Shown here: positions 53,159 to 63,979 of the stretch, one piece after another
Numbering within the stretch: position 1 is the stretch's first letter
Layout of the letters: each line of letters opens with the position of its first letter
Origin: Embiotoca jacksoni
Lineage: Eukaryota > Chordata > Actinopteri > Embiotocidae
NCBI GenBank assembly: GCA_022577435.1
Contig: JAKOON010000002.1
Location: 9,933,001 to 9,997,000, forward strand
Direction: 5' to 3'
Length of the DNA stretch: 64,000 nucleotides
The notes under the pieces: model-generated
What the model saw: the letters and a program-made list of their open reading frames with translations, nothing else
The model's database searches: none
Told to the model about the DNA's origin: nothing
Position numbers and translations under genes: made by a program

Positions 53159-53433
53159 GTGGTTAACAGTGATATTTGGCTTTTATGGTGCAACAAGGTT
53201 TGTCTTTTTGTAAGAAATTTATCCCAAAATATTGAACAAATTTTTTTTTCTTCTTTTTTTTCCATGTCGCCTCCACTGTATTTTTACACTTTCCATCCAG
53301 AACTTGGAATTTATTATATTTTATAGGGGTTTCATCAATATTTTCCTGATGTAATCTTTATTTGGAACTGCACAACTTCTGCAAACAGCTGGTTTGACTT
53401 CAAAGCTGCTTGACACACAAGTCCAAACACATC

Positions 53434-53439
53434 AATAAA
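53434..53439 (+). terminator. Candidate dip2b poly(A) signal (AATAAA)
   Basis: Canonical hexamer in atcaataaaccac. It is one of three candidates between 53.4 and 54.2 kb, and no cleavage site can be read from sequence. Confidence 0.3.
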
Positions 53440-53575
53440 CCACTTTTCCATTCAGCGACGGACACTCACAACATGTAGTGCGAGCCAGTAGGACACTCGT
53501 GAATAACTTAAGTGAAGCTTCAGAGCTGCTGTGTGATAATTGCTTTGACGCTACTGTTTCACTCGGACAAGTTTT

Positions 53576-53581
53576 AATAAA
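53576..53581 (+). terminator. Candidate dip2b poly(A) signal (AATAAA)
   Basis: Canonical hexamer in gttttaataaagttttatag. I regard this and the 54156 site as the most likely ends of the transcript. Confidence 0.4.
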
Positions 53582-54155
53582 GTTTTATAGTTTCACGTCG
53601 GCCTTCAAAAGCCTTTTCAGTAGACATTGGTGCTATTCAAAATGGGAAAGTTGACAGACTTTTGTTCTCCAATGTCGTCACAAAAAGGTTTCATCCCGGA
53701 TGCCCTTTTCGTGTGAATAATTCGTTCTTTTTCAACGCCGACATCTTAAGACGTTTTCACGCGCTTCAATCAGTTTTCATCAGCTCGGAGATCTGCTGAA
53801 AAATCTCTCAACGGGCAGCCCGACATGTCCACCTTCTTCATTTAAAAAAAAGCGTTTCAGTTTTCAAGTCGTGTTGTGAGGACTGGCGAACATTTCAAAC
53901 CTCCAAAGTTATTCTAAGCACAAAAGGTAAAATGTACATGTGAGGTAATGAAATTAGGATCTTTCACACATGAAAAAAAAAAAAAAGAGACAACTCAAGG
54001 GCCCACAATGTATACCTCAACAACTGTCTGTTCACTATGCATCGTCGAGCTGCAGCAAAGACATTCTGAACTAGTCAGTGGTGCGATAACTTCTAACAAC
54101 ATGTCTTACTTGACAAAAAACACTGTCACTCTGTCATTGGATGTGTTTCATTTCA

Positions 54156-54161
54156 AATAAA
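54156..54161 (+). terminator. Candidate distal dip2b poly(A) signal (AATAAA)
   Basis: Canonical hexamer in tttcaaataaaaagatgg, followed about 30-50 nt later by a long T-rich stretch (54189-54213) that could be the downstream U-rich element. Confidence 0.4.
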
Positions 54162-54759
54162 AAGATGGTTTGTCAGAGTTTCCTGCACTTTTTTTTTTTC
54201 TTGTTTTCTTTCCAGATGTCTCTGGAAATTTCTACAGAAAAAAAAGCATCTCCCTTCCACCAGGTGTCAGTCGCTCTGCTTTATCTGATAAAAGGAAATA
54301 TGTAACATCATATACAGGAGTCATGACGTTGTCATAGTCCGGCTCCTGTCAACTCGCTGTTTGGAAATTCTTACAAATATTAACACCCAATGAAATAAAC
54401 ATATTTATTTAATGGTAGCAATAGATCACTTGTTTAACTGGTTGACATGATACTTATTACCAAAGCTTTTCTACATGTTGCATGACGATGGAACAATTTT
54501 GTTTTAAAAGCATTCGTTGTTTTAATTTTTTTGGCTCGTATGAAGATCGACTATCAGGCTCTTGAATCTGCTTAATACCGTTTTATTGGAGAGTGATTTG
54601 CAAAGGATGTGCTGCTTTACTCAACATCAATACAACCAGAATTTTTTTTTTTTTATAAAATGCTGACGTGAGAGTTTCAAGAGTCTGCCATTTGATTTTC
54701 ATGACAGCTGGACATGAATGGAAAGCATGGTTGCCTGGAACAGTAAGAGCATATCAAAA

Positions 54760-55420
54760 CGTCGAAACTACTCTATGCCAGGACATGGGGCAAAAAAGGA
54801 CGGGAAAAGTTGCGTCAAGCTAAAAGGATCACCTGGTTGAACATCTCACAACTAATTAGGTTAACTGGCAACAGATCAATAGCACGATAAAAAAAAAAAA
54901 CATCTCAGAGAGGCGGAGTCTTTGAGCAGTGAAGATGGGGAGTGGTTCACTCCTCTAGGAAAGACTGTGTGGGCAAATAGTGCAACAATTTAAGAATAAT
55001 GTTCCTCAATCTAAAATTGCAAAGAATTTGGGGATTGTATCATCCACGGTACATAATGACGTAAAAAGATTCAGAGAATCTGGAGAAATCTCTGTACACA
55101 AGGGGCAAGGCTGAAAACCAATATCAGACGCCCTTGATCTGCAGGCCCTCTTAAGGCACTGCATTAAAAACAGACGTAATTCTGTAATTAAAATCACTGC
55201 ATGGGCTCAGGAACACTTCCCAAAACCATTGTCTGTTTGCCACTGCTGGCATTAAATTCAAAATACTCAAAACAATAAGATTTCTCAGTTTCAACAATTG
55301 ATGTTTTCTTTGTTCTATTTTCTGATTTCATTTGGCTTTACATGATTTTCAAGTCATCACGTTGTGTTTTTATTTACATTTTACACAGCGTCCCAACTTT
55401 TTTTGGAAGACAGGGTTGTA
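54760..55420 (+). mobile_element. Internally deleted Tc1-like transposon
   Basis: The plus-strand conceptual translation shows NNVPQSKIAKNLGI followed by VSSTVHNDVKRFRESGEI, the Tc3/Tc1-type helix-turn-helix DNA-binding region of a fish Tc1-like transposase, with stops before and after it. Just after ccaaaaccattgtctgt the body jumps to the 3' end. The whole DDE catalytic part is missing. The right end, acacagcgtcccaacttttt ... ggaagacagggttgta, matches the usual terminal repeat ('tacaaccc..ttccaaaaaagttgggac' inverted) and stops at a TA. The left terminus is not clear. Confidence 0.75.
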
Positions 55421-55873
55421 CACCGGTTGTAGTTAAAGAGGTACAGCTTCCAAAAACGGATTGTGGTCCAGAAGCTCTGAAACTTTTCTAAGAAAGTAAA
55501 GAGTTCTTTTGGAGTAGGGAGATTTAGATTACAGCCGGATTACACTTAATCTGTAATGCACCAACTATATAAAGCCATTTACCTTCTAAACAAAGTGTAC
55601 CTTGTTTTTTTTTTTAGTGGTACCAAAAGCGGTATGCAGGAATAAATGTTAGTTTTAACTGTAGTTTGAAAAAAATAATATTGGAACAGAATATTGGTCA
55701 GTTTTGGCTGCTGGTCAAAGAACATGTTTTCCAAACTGAAAAGAACACAGATATAACATCTATTTATCCTTTTCAATGAGAAGTAACAATGACATTTTGA
55801 TTTCGGCTATTACTCATATTACTCATCACCGTGACTTCAAAGATATCATTTGTCGTTATGACAAATGTATCCA

Positions 55874-55879
55874 TTTATT
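55874..55879 (-). terminator. Candidate protease-gene poly(A) signal (AATAAA on minus strand)
   Basis: Plus-strand TTTATT, i.e. AATAAA on the minus strand, about 330 nt past the stop codon of the protease. Motif evidence only. Confidence 0.35.
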
Positions 55880-56208
55880 TTGGTCTTCAACCTTTTTTCC
55901 AATTTTTTTGTGACCGAATTGATCTCGCTGCTTAATCCGCTTTCCCTAGCAAAACATTATAAAAAAAAAAATATTTAAGGGAAACTCTAGAGAGCACATG
56001 AATGGCCTTTTTGTGTTTTTCCTGTATGTATACTTGAGCAAAATTGCTCTGGCGGGTCTAACAGGGTATTTGGACTGACTGACTAATACGCAAAAATGAT
56101 CAAAAAGGTTTCTGAAATGATTAATCCAGAAGGCGGTGTGTAAAAAGAAACACTTTCAGGACAGTCTGTGGTTTAGCACTGATGTTTACTGCTGACGGAC
56201 TGGGTGCT

Positions 56209-56682
56209 TCAGAGGAGCATCAGAGCAGCGCTCAGCACGGCAGAGGCGAGTCTCGCGTTCAGCCTCTGTGCAGCAGACGCCACTGCTGCCGACTGACTCG
56301 ACTTCAGCCAGCCTGCGAACCTGCTGGTCCGTGCGTAAACCCCAGGTCTGTAAGGAAGTCCACACTTGTCTCCGAAACTTGTCACTCCCACCACATAAAA
56401 CCTCTCCTCACGCTCGCTGTAGCACTGCAGGGGCCCCCCACTGTCACCCTGAACCACACGCAAACAATGTGTCTCTGACGTTAAACCTGCAGCTTCGGAG
56501 TGACTTTAAAAATGCCCAACAAACCCCTCACCTGACAGGCGTCCGCGGCGCCGCTCTCCAGTCCCGCACACATCATGTTTTCCGTGATGAGGCCATCGTA
56601 CCAGCTGGTCAGGTTACATGTTCTGGTGTCGATGAGCTTCACCTCGGCTTCCTGCAATCTGTCCATCATCCTGCCTGCAGTG

Positions 56683-56724
<42 letters not shown>

Positions 56725-59700
56725 AGAACTGCTTTTAAGTGGTCTTTCAAACTTTTTACAATAACTAATAAGACATTTATTTATAAGATTTGTATTTATA
56801 ATAATAACGTATGCATTTTTGCAAACTTTGTTCATTTTAAATGGATAAACTCGAAGTGATATACTGAAAACACAAAGTATTAAGATCCTTCGTTCACTAC
56901 TTTGACAGCAGTTACAGCGTTGAATCCTGACATGTTTTTTTTATTTATTTTTTTTATAAATTTCCCCAAAATTCTGCAAACATGTTTTCAGTTTTCCATA
57001 TCGGTATATTAACTTTGAAAAATGGTGAAGGGATCTGAATTTTGTGTAAAACATCTTTAAAACTTATATCCAGCTAGGGTGAGATCATTTGTTAAATGTT
57101 TTTATATTGTTTACAAAAGCTAAAAAGAAAAAAAGAAAAAAAAAAAGTGTTACTGAAGAGGATTAAAATCAGATCAAGTCAAATAAAATGACTTGAACGA
57201 AAGAGACAGTGGAGTAAAAGGTTACCTGAAATCTGATACAGAAATAGAAGATGAGTAGGGAAAATAAATCAAAGACACGTGAATCTATATGCTCCCAGCA
57301 CGGTGATAGCCATGGGTTATGTTTTCGGGTTATCCATCCTACGTTCTATTCTTGTGAACATGATATCTCGGAAACGCCTTGAGTGAATTCCTTCCAATTC
57401 AAATGTTCCATTGAACTCAGCGATGAACTGATTCGATTTTGGCAGTCGAGGGTCAAAGGTCGCCTTGTATCCATCCCATGGTTGTAAATATGAAGCGTAA
57501 CTCAAGAACAGAAGGGGAAACCGTGACCATATTTCAGACTCTGGTCGTCGGTCGGACACTGAATTAATGACACTCATCTTGGATGTCCACCTTGGAGACT
57601 GTGGTGATTGTAAAGGAGGAAAATGTATGGCGGCATCCGTGTTTTAGAATTTGGAGCTTCTTTGCAGCAACATCCATATTTGAAGCATTGTTTACTGTCA
57701 TGGTTGCACGTTTGTTATCTATCAGAATCAGATCTATTGGTCAAATTGCTTCAAAGTCTTCACAACATATATTATTATGAATCTGGATAGAAATGGATGT
57801 GAACTGCAACTTGACTGGCCGGCGGCGGCGGACAACCACGAGGTGATCATTTTAGTTCAACTTATTCAAAGTCAGACTTTGAATCTTTTGAAAGAAGAAA
57901 TAACACACTCCCTCTTACAGATGAAAAGGAAAATATTACTCATTTTATGTGCAATTAATATGACTTTTACTGTGCTGAAGTGACATAGGTCCAGTTTAGA
58001 ATATGTTTTAGTCTGCTCCGTATATTTTCGTTTTACTATCAGAGCCATCACTTTGGTGCTGAGTTTCTATTCATGCTACTCGAGTGCTTATCAATGAGAG
58101 TCGGTTGTTGGGCCCCTGGGTCCAATCAGAACAGTTAGACTGAGTGAAGTCTGTGTTGCGGTGACTTTTTAGCTTGTTGCTATTCACATGTTAAAACATT
58201 CTTTCTTTAAACGAATGCATCACGAAGCAATATTTGTAATTGCAAATATGCTGGGGATAGATGCAGTTACAGATGTTAGCAAAAGTCATGAATAAATAAC
58301 ATTGGATTTCATTCTAAAATGAACCATCAAGGCTGCAGCCCTTAAATGTTACTCACTCATAAATAAAATATTTTTGGACAAAAAGCTATAAATTAATAAT
58401 TTATCAATAATTAGGGTTTAATAAAGGGCCTCTGGCTGAGTTTATTTCTTACTATCTGCCTTTCCTCATCAAATGTTCTCTTTAACTTGATTCGACAACT
58501 GTGGTGACTTTCAGACCTTCACGCCCGGGTCTTCCCGAAGAAGAGATTTTTCATTACGAAGGACTTTCTGGTTTAGTCAGTGTCCACGTCATATTGTGAA
58601 GCGGTGATTTCTCCCTTCGCTGTGAATCTGAAGCATTCGGAAGGAGCCAACAGCGATTCAGTATCTTCTTCAGGAGCACCGAAACATGAAATCATCTTTC
58701 AAACTAAACCAGCATACTCTTGAGTTTGTACACCAACCGTTATAATAGCTGCTCCCCCATCCGCTGATGAAACAGTGGCTGAAGTTGAGGGTGGACTCGT
58801 GTGTCTCGTTGTGAGGAATGCAGACAGGCTGGACGTGGTCCGTGAAGCTGAAGGGAATGCTGAGCAGCAGCAGAGTCACGTCGTTGTCAGATGTGTTGTC
58901 GTCGTAGTTCTCGTGTATTATGACTTTGGTGATGGAGCGGATCTGATTGTGAACCCCTGGAGTGGAGAGCAGCTGCAGTCCGGCCACCACGTGAAAATGG
59001 CGTAGGTTGATCCATCTGCACACAAAGCAGAAAAAGTTAAGACTCCCTGTTGTTTTTGTTTTAGTGTTTGTGTTTTGTTCCCTCTCGTCCACCTTCACAG
59101 TCAAGCCAAGTTTCTGTTTTCCATGTGAATGGGTATCACACTGAGCGGAGTGAGCAGCGGTCCAAATTCATGGGTGGATAAATGGGTCCTCCGGTTTTTA
59201 GATCTCTCAAAACTGAAAGAGTGTTGCAGCGAACACGCGTTTTGCAGCCCAGCTTCCATCTGTCGTCGCATTTTCCACAAGCATGTTCCTCTTTACAGCA
59301 TTTAGACGCCTGCTCACTCAACCAATCATAGCTTTTACTTTTCTTGAGATGACCAGGTGGTTCTCTTCGCTTCGGTGTAACAGGACTCTGTAAAATTCAT
59401 CTCATTCCCTCTTTGCACATGTGATGTGGCCTTCAGACGTGCTGCTCCCTCGGTTGTATAGACACCTTGATGAGAAATCCAGATGCTCCTTTAAATGCAT
59501 GATGTACATACCATGACGCTGTTGCTTCAGTGTGAAACTTGTGACCACTGTTCCTTGTAGATTTGTCTGCGTTTAAGCTTTTTATCAAGCATATCAAATA
59601 AAACCAGTATCCATGCGTGATTTTTAGAGCTCCGGCAGTTGTTTCATGTTCCTTTTGTGAACTCCCATATAAAATGTCTCACCTGCAGTAATGTGTTCAC

Positions 59701-61554
59701 AATATTTTGTCTACCTCCTGCACACAAACACAGAGTGGGAGATGCACAAACATGCGGGCTTGGGTGCAGATCAGACAGGTGTTGTACTCACAGGTATTTG
59801 TGGAAGCAGTGTGAGGCAGTGAGCACCCAGAGGTTGTTGAGGATCATCCCGCTGCAGCGGTGCATAGAGAGGATCTGGATGCTGACCTGCCAGGGCCACG
59901 CCCCCTCAGGAGCCTCCCCGCCACCCACTATGCGAAACAGACCAGGGGGGAGAACCAGGGGCCGCTTGCCACAACCTCATCAACACAATAAAAAAAAAAA
60001 GAGAATTCATGTGAAAACAGTGAAATGATATCCTGACGTTTACATTGTTCGGGTGCGATGTGACTGGTGAGGAGTGTGTACGTTGTGTTCGGCACGCCCT
60101 GTTAAATATTTAATGAAATTAATAGACGGATAAAATGGCTTATTAAATCAACTATTAGTTAACAACTAATCAAACAACAGAAATGATTACACGCGTTGTT
60201 GTTTTTTTACGTACAATTACTCATTTTAATTATTTTTCAAGTCATTAAAAAAAAACCAATACAACTCTGAAATAGACAAGATAATGTGTCTGTTTAGCGT
60301 CTAATCTCCCTCGTAGAAAGTTAATCGAGACATACAGTTACTTTTGCTGAACAGTAATAGTAGTAGTGGAAAAAAAGTACAACGATCTCATTCAAAATCA
60401 AGTTGACATTTGTGATGGCGCAAAGTAATAAAAACTGGGTGGATACAGCATAAACCAAAAATGATGAAGACTCAATTACTACATACAAGTAAATGCAAGT
60501 AAATGCATGGGACCCCTTTTTTTTTGTAATATTATGTTCATCATTGATGAACTTTGATTGAATTGCAGGAACTTGTTTAATAATTTCAGGAAATCAACAA
60601 AATATAAGATAATAAAAGTTCAGTGAGAGATTGAACTGAGTCAGAGAAGCTGCCGGAAAAGGAGGAATCCCACATATAAATATTTGAATGTAATATAGTT
60701 AAATATCTAAACGTAGCGTAACATTATACAAGTAGAGTCATAAAATGGTCTTTATGATGCTTAATTCACTGACAGATTATTTGTTGCTGTGTTTTGTTGT
60801 TGTTGTTGTTGATGCTCTTTGTTCAAACCAACTTCCAATTAATATTTTATTCATTAATCAATAATATCTACTATATCTAGTCAGGGGTGTCTCCAAATCA
60901 ATTTATTATTATTTTTTTTTTTTATATATACTTTATTGAACACAATTTAAGTATACAATCAATGCAGACGAGCACTCAATATAATCTCACACAGATTAAC
61001 CAGGTGGGCTCGTGGGAGTTACTGACTTTAGGGATTAACTCCGACTGTCGACGGACGGTTGGTCAGTTTAGCAGTGAGTGATGGCGTCTTCTCAGTCCTC
61101 CTCGTTCTTCTGCCGTGTCTTCATTTTTGAAGTCGGTTAATTTGAGCTAGTGCCCTTTAGTGACAATCGTGCGCGTGATAAATGTAGTTTTATTCGGCGT
61201 CAAAGAGGCGAGATTGAGCGGATTAGAAACCCAACCGTTAGCCGCCGTGGTTAGCCAGCTCCCGGGAGCCGTTTTTTTTTTTAGCTGCGGCTGTGACGTC
61301 ATGAACAGGTGACCAAATGAAACGACGTCTTCGTGATTAAAAAAAAAAAGAGGATTTCTGTGGGATCAGACATTTGGGATGATGTGAGTACGCAACTCAA
61401 ACGAGCATGTAACGCAGGTCTACTTGTTGAATTTGATCCAGTAGTTGATTTTTGGTTTTTTTCCTGTAGATGACTGTTGCACTTCAAAGATGTGTTAGCT
61501 GAACAGTTGATGAAGAAAATAATCTGCGTTTAAGGCTTTTACAAAACTACATCC

Positions 61555-61586
<32 letters not shown>

Positions 61587-61679
61587 ACCCTGGCACCGGT
61601 TCTACTTACCATCATGAGACGAAATGAGTGAACTCAAACACAAGGTGCCCACGAACAGAAGAAGCCCATTTAAATCCAT
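56209..61679 (-). CDS. tmprss12: TMPRSS12-like trypsin-fold serine protease (5 exons, complete)
   Basis: Minus-strand exons in order: 61679-61610, 59975-59792, 59015-58738, 56674-56532, 56448-56209. Phases agree and give 304 residues plus stop. Exon 1 is an N-terminal signal peptide (MDLNGLLLFVGTLCLSSLIS). Exon 2 starts with the propeptide cysteine (CGKRPL), then the activation site R-IVGG and the His motif TASHC. Exon 3 has the Asp motif SDNDVTLLLL, HVQPVCIP and HCFISGWG. Exon 4 has LQEAEVKLIDTRTC, MMCAGLESGAADACQ. Exon 5 starts GDSGGPLQCY and has GVTSFGDKCG and RPGVYARTSRF. All three catalytic residues are present. The D in DACQGDS is the trypsin-type S1 Asp, so Arg/Lys cleavage is predicted. 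The C-terminus ends in a hydrophobic stretch (ASAVLSAALMLL), suggesting a membrane or GPI-type anchor as in TMPRSS12. The five-exon structure and location beside DIP2B also fit TMPRSS12, known from testis. An acrosin-like relative is the alternative. Confidence 0.88.
56688..56723. repeat. (CA)n microsatellite beside a splice acceptor
   Basis: CA repeat of about 36 bp starting 14 bp from the start of protease exon 4. On the gene's strand it is (GT)n directly upstream of gcgcgcactgcag, so the acceptor has almost no normal pyrimidine tract. Confidence 0.9.
57305..57610 (+). repeat. Dispersed repeat A, copy 2
   Basis: Same landmarks and orientation as 24115-24600 (gttatgttttcgggttatcc, tgaacatgatatctcggaaa, gatgaactgattcgattttg, agggtcaaaggtcgccttg, taactcaagaacagaagggg). 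It lies in the intron between protease exons 3 and 4. Confidence 0.65.
57645..57835 (+). repeat. Dispersed repeat B, copy 2
   Basis: Matches 25815-26010 (tttgcagcaacatccatatt, atctatcagaatcagatcta, gtgaactgcaacttgactgg). Here it follows repeat A almost immediately, whereas at 24-26 kb about 1.2 kb, including the hAT element, separates them. Confidence 0.6.
59976..61609 (-). other. Protease intron 1
   Basis: About 1.6 kb between the signal-peptide exon and the activation-site exon. It holds A- and T-runs (for example 61555-61581 just inside the donor side and 60911-60921) and no exon I can support. Confidence 0.7.
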
Positions 61680-61852
61680 TTAGTTTCAGCTCTTTAGGAC
61701 ATTTTGGACAAAAAAAAAAAAAAAAACCAAACCAAAACAATTCCTTCCGGTCTGTGACGTCACTCGCACGTTTGGCTCATTGGGCTGCGTCAAAAATGAA
61801 ATTGGCTAATAAGGCCGTGATGAAATACAACATCAGAAAGTTTTTAATTTAT

Positions 61853-61855
<3 letters not shown>

Positions 61856-61896
<41 letters not shown>
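61856..61896. repeat. (TA)n microsatellite
   Basis: About 20 TA units upstream of the protease start codon. Confidence 0.9.
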
Positions 61897-61903
<7 letters not shown>

Positions 61904-62000
61904 TGAACAACTAAATGGGAAATTAATAGGATTGGTCACTTCACTTAGGTTTGTGTTCATCACACATTAGCCTACATAACAGCAAAAGACAGGTTTATTT

Positions 62001-62223
62001 GCATATTCATTTCTGCTATTAAAGAGCAGAGTGTGGGAAGGGGCATATATATGTATATTTGTATATATAGAGCATAGTGTGGGAAGGGGAATATATATAT
62101 GTATATATATACAAATATATGTATATATATACAAATATATATATATATATATATATATACACAAACATACAACTCCCCCGCCCCTTCCCGCACTCTGCTC
62201 TTTAATAGCACAAATGAATGTGC
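62001..62223. mobile_element. Fold-back element with 44-bp arms and AT-repeat core
   Basis: 62001-62044 and the reverse complement of 62180-62223 match at 41 of 44 positions (gcatattcatttctgctatt, then aaagagcagagtgtgggaag and gggc). Between them is about 135 bp of TATATA/TATGTA sequence containing a second, partial copy of the inner arm motif (agagcatagtgtgggaagg, 62070-62088). It resembles a small hairpin MITE in which the core expanded by slippage. The superfamily is not assignable, and no clear target duplication is visible. Confidence 0.7.
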
Positions 62224-62439
62224 AACATGCAATACCTCAGCTATATAGTGACCCTGTTAAAGCCGCCTCCAGCCATTACATTCCTGCACTACAAACTCAC
62301 CACGTTAAACACAGAGTGAGCCAATGCGTTTTGTCAGAAAAACCTTGGGCATGGATCTTCTGCGCACAATCTCCTCCAGGCTCCCCTCTGAGCCTGTTTC
62401 GTGAACCCGCACACTGACTGGGGGGGCGGGGGGGTTTAG

Positions 62440-62671
62440 AGGCCGCCAGGCCTAAAGGACCTTTACGATTTCACGAAGCGCCACTTGCCGACACTCCCTT
62501 ACACTCTGCTGAGAGTCATCAATTATGCAGGGAGACTGCTCGCACTGAGGGGAGGGGGAGGGGGGGGGGGAAGATAGCAGCAACAATATGGCGACAACTG
62601 CAGTTTCTCCCCAATCTTTTCCACATCTGCAGTCCTGCAACAGCTCTCCGGATTCATTGTAACGCTTACAA
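62440..62671 (+). promoter_or_regulatory. GC-rich promoter and possible non-coding first exon of an unrecognised gene
   Basis: A G/C-rich segment with G-runs (62541-62572) precedes aagatagcagcaacaatatggcgac and ends at a good donor, cttacaat/gtgagtat, with gtgagt starting at 62672. ATGGCGAC at about 62589 opens a frame that stops within the exon (TAA), so if transcribed it would be a 5'UTR exon with a short uORF. This is typical of vertebrate CpG-type promoters, but no product is recognisable. Confidence 0.4.
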
Positions 62672-63824
62672 TGTGAGTATCCCTCGTTTATAGTGGTTTG
62701 GGGGGGTGAGAGGGGGAGGGGGGTGTGCATACGTTGGTGGATGAGGGCAGATTTTTCTCTCCGTCGGTATCCTCGCTTCGCACCAAATGTCGCAGAGCTG
62801 CACACTGCCCCGCATCTCTTCTTTTTTTTTGTGGAGCGGAGTGGAAAGAGGGTGTCTGCGCTCGCTCAGCATCTATCGACTGGACCAGAGCAGGGGAGGG
62901 GAGGGGGGGGAGAGAAATATACACATTTTATCAATGAGATGTTGTCGGTGGCAAGGAATTTATCGGATTAACTATTTTGTCGAGCTTCCAAGGTATCGAT
63001 TAGACCTTTGCGAGAGAAAACGCCTCATAGGTTAGGCTTCAGGTAGGGCGCCGTCTGACTTGGTCCAGCCCCCCCCAAAAAAAACAAAGGCAAAAAAAAC
63101 CCCGGAAGATTTAAAAAAAAAAAAATTAAACATTGGGCTATATTTTTTGGGGCATTTTATACCCTCTGGACTACAGGATGATACTCTTCATACACCACAA
63201 GGCTTCGAAAAGGGGGCTGATGCTATGTAAGTAGCCCGATGTTCCTTCCATCATCGATAGCCAATAAATATCCAGGTGTTTGTTTTTTTTTTTGGTGTGG
63301 CAGCACCATAACTGCCTTTTGATCGTCAAGATGTTTTTTTTGTTGTGTTTCACCTGCTGGTGTAGGCTGTGTGTTCTTTTTCCGCTTTATGCTCGGGGCG
63401 ATCTTGTGCACAGATAAAAAAAAAAAACAAAAAAAAAGCCCTTATCGATTTGGCAGTCGACATGGTTTCACGGGTGTGGTGCAGATCCTTCAAGACAGCG
63501 CGCAAAAACGGCACAGAATATCCCGGCAAAAAGATGAATCCTGTATGCTGAAATACAACACAGAAATCTTGCACTCATTTATTTTTGACACATCGATATC
63601 ACGATTGTGATTTTTTTTTTTTTTTTTTTTTTTGGAACAAATCCACGGTGGCGTTTACCTCGGCGTGACATTTTCAACATACAAACCACCCACTGCAGTC
63701 ATATTTTTGCTTTAGCCAATTTGGTTGTAGCGGGGGGGGCACTTCTCTGCCAGAATAACCCTCCGGCTTTTCTCTGAGGCTGACTTTTTCTACGAAATGA
63801 AATGTGTTAAGAAAAACACAGACA
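62672..63824. other. Presumed intron or flank of the unrecognised 3'-end gene
   Basis: Contains G-runs just after the possible donor (62700-62722 and 62892-62910), A-runs near 63077-63125 and 63416-63439, and a T-run at 63611-63633. I see no protein similarity. Confidence 0.4.
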
Positions 63825-63979
63825 ATGGCGTCTGCAGGCCCTCCTTCTTTATTGCCAGCTTCAGTGGACAAGTTTCCGTTTCTTCCTGCGCCTGTGGGAA
63901 AGACCGAGAAGATGCCAGAATGTGCTGGTTTTCTCTGTGAAAATGATGAGCCTGGATGGAAGCAGCGCGCAGACTTGAT
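63825..63979 (+). CDS. Possible first coding exon of an unrecognised gene (partial)
   Basis: A possible acceptor (aaaaacacag) is followed by acaATGG, a good Kozak context, and an open frame MASAGPPSLLPASVDKFPFL that continues to a possible donor at gat/gtatgt (63980). If the stretch at 62440-62671 is a 5'UTR exon, this would carry the start codon. I do not recognise the peptide. It is Pro-rich, then Cys/Glu-containing (PECAGFLCENDEPGWKQR). It may equally be chance, and the window ends 21 bp later. Confidence 0.3.

Larger units (their letters stand above)
49687..54185 (+). other. dip2b: Probable dip2b 3'UTR
   Basis: Long non-coding stretch after the dip2b TGA. It starts with a very G-rich block (49760-49796), then a C-run (about 50047-50066), a CpG-dense block (50230-50570), a (TTTTTG)n repeat, and then A/T-rich sequence with many T-runs. 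Mammalian DIP2B also has a several-kb 3'UTR, which is why I extend it this far. AATAAA hexamers occur at 53434, 53576 and 54156. The 3' limit is inferred. Confidence 0.45.
54186..56208. other. Spacer between dip2b and the serine protease gene
   Basis: A/T-rich DNA between the convergent 3' ends of dip2b (plus) and the protease (minus). Apart from the Tc1-like remnant at 54760-55420 and a possible minus-strand poly(A) hexamer, I see nothing specific. Confidence 0.5.

Noticed and set aside
59136..59321. 61-codon cysteine-containing minus-strand frame in the protease gene
   Set aside because: It lies between exons 2 and 3 of the protease, which join in phase without it. No consistent splice sites or family signature.
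61967..62417. Tyr/Ile-rich open frames on both strands near 62 kb
   Set aside because: They translate the TATATA/TATGTA core of the fold-back element.
62452..63035. Several overlapping 60-117 codon frames in the GC-rich region
   Set aside because: They arise from G-runs and low stop-codon density in GC-rich DNA. They overlap in all frames and show no conserved motif.
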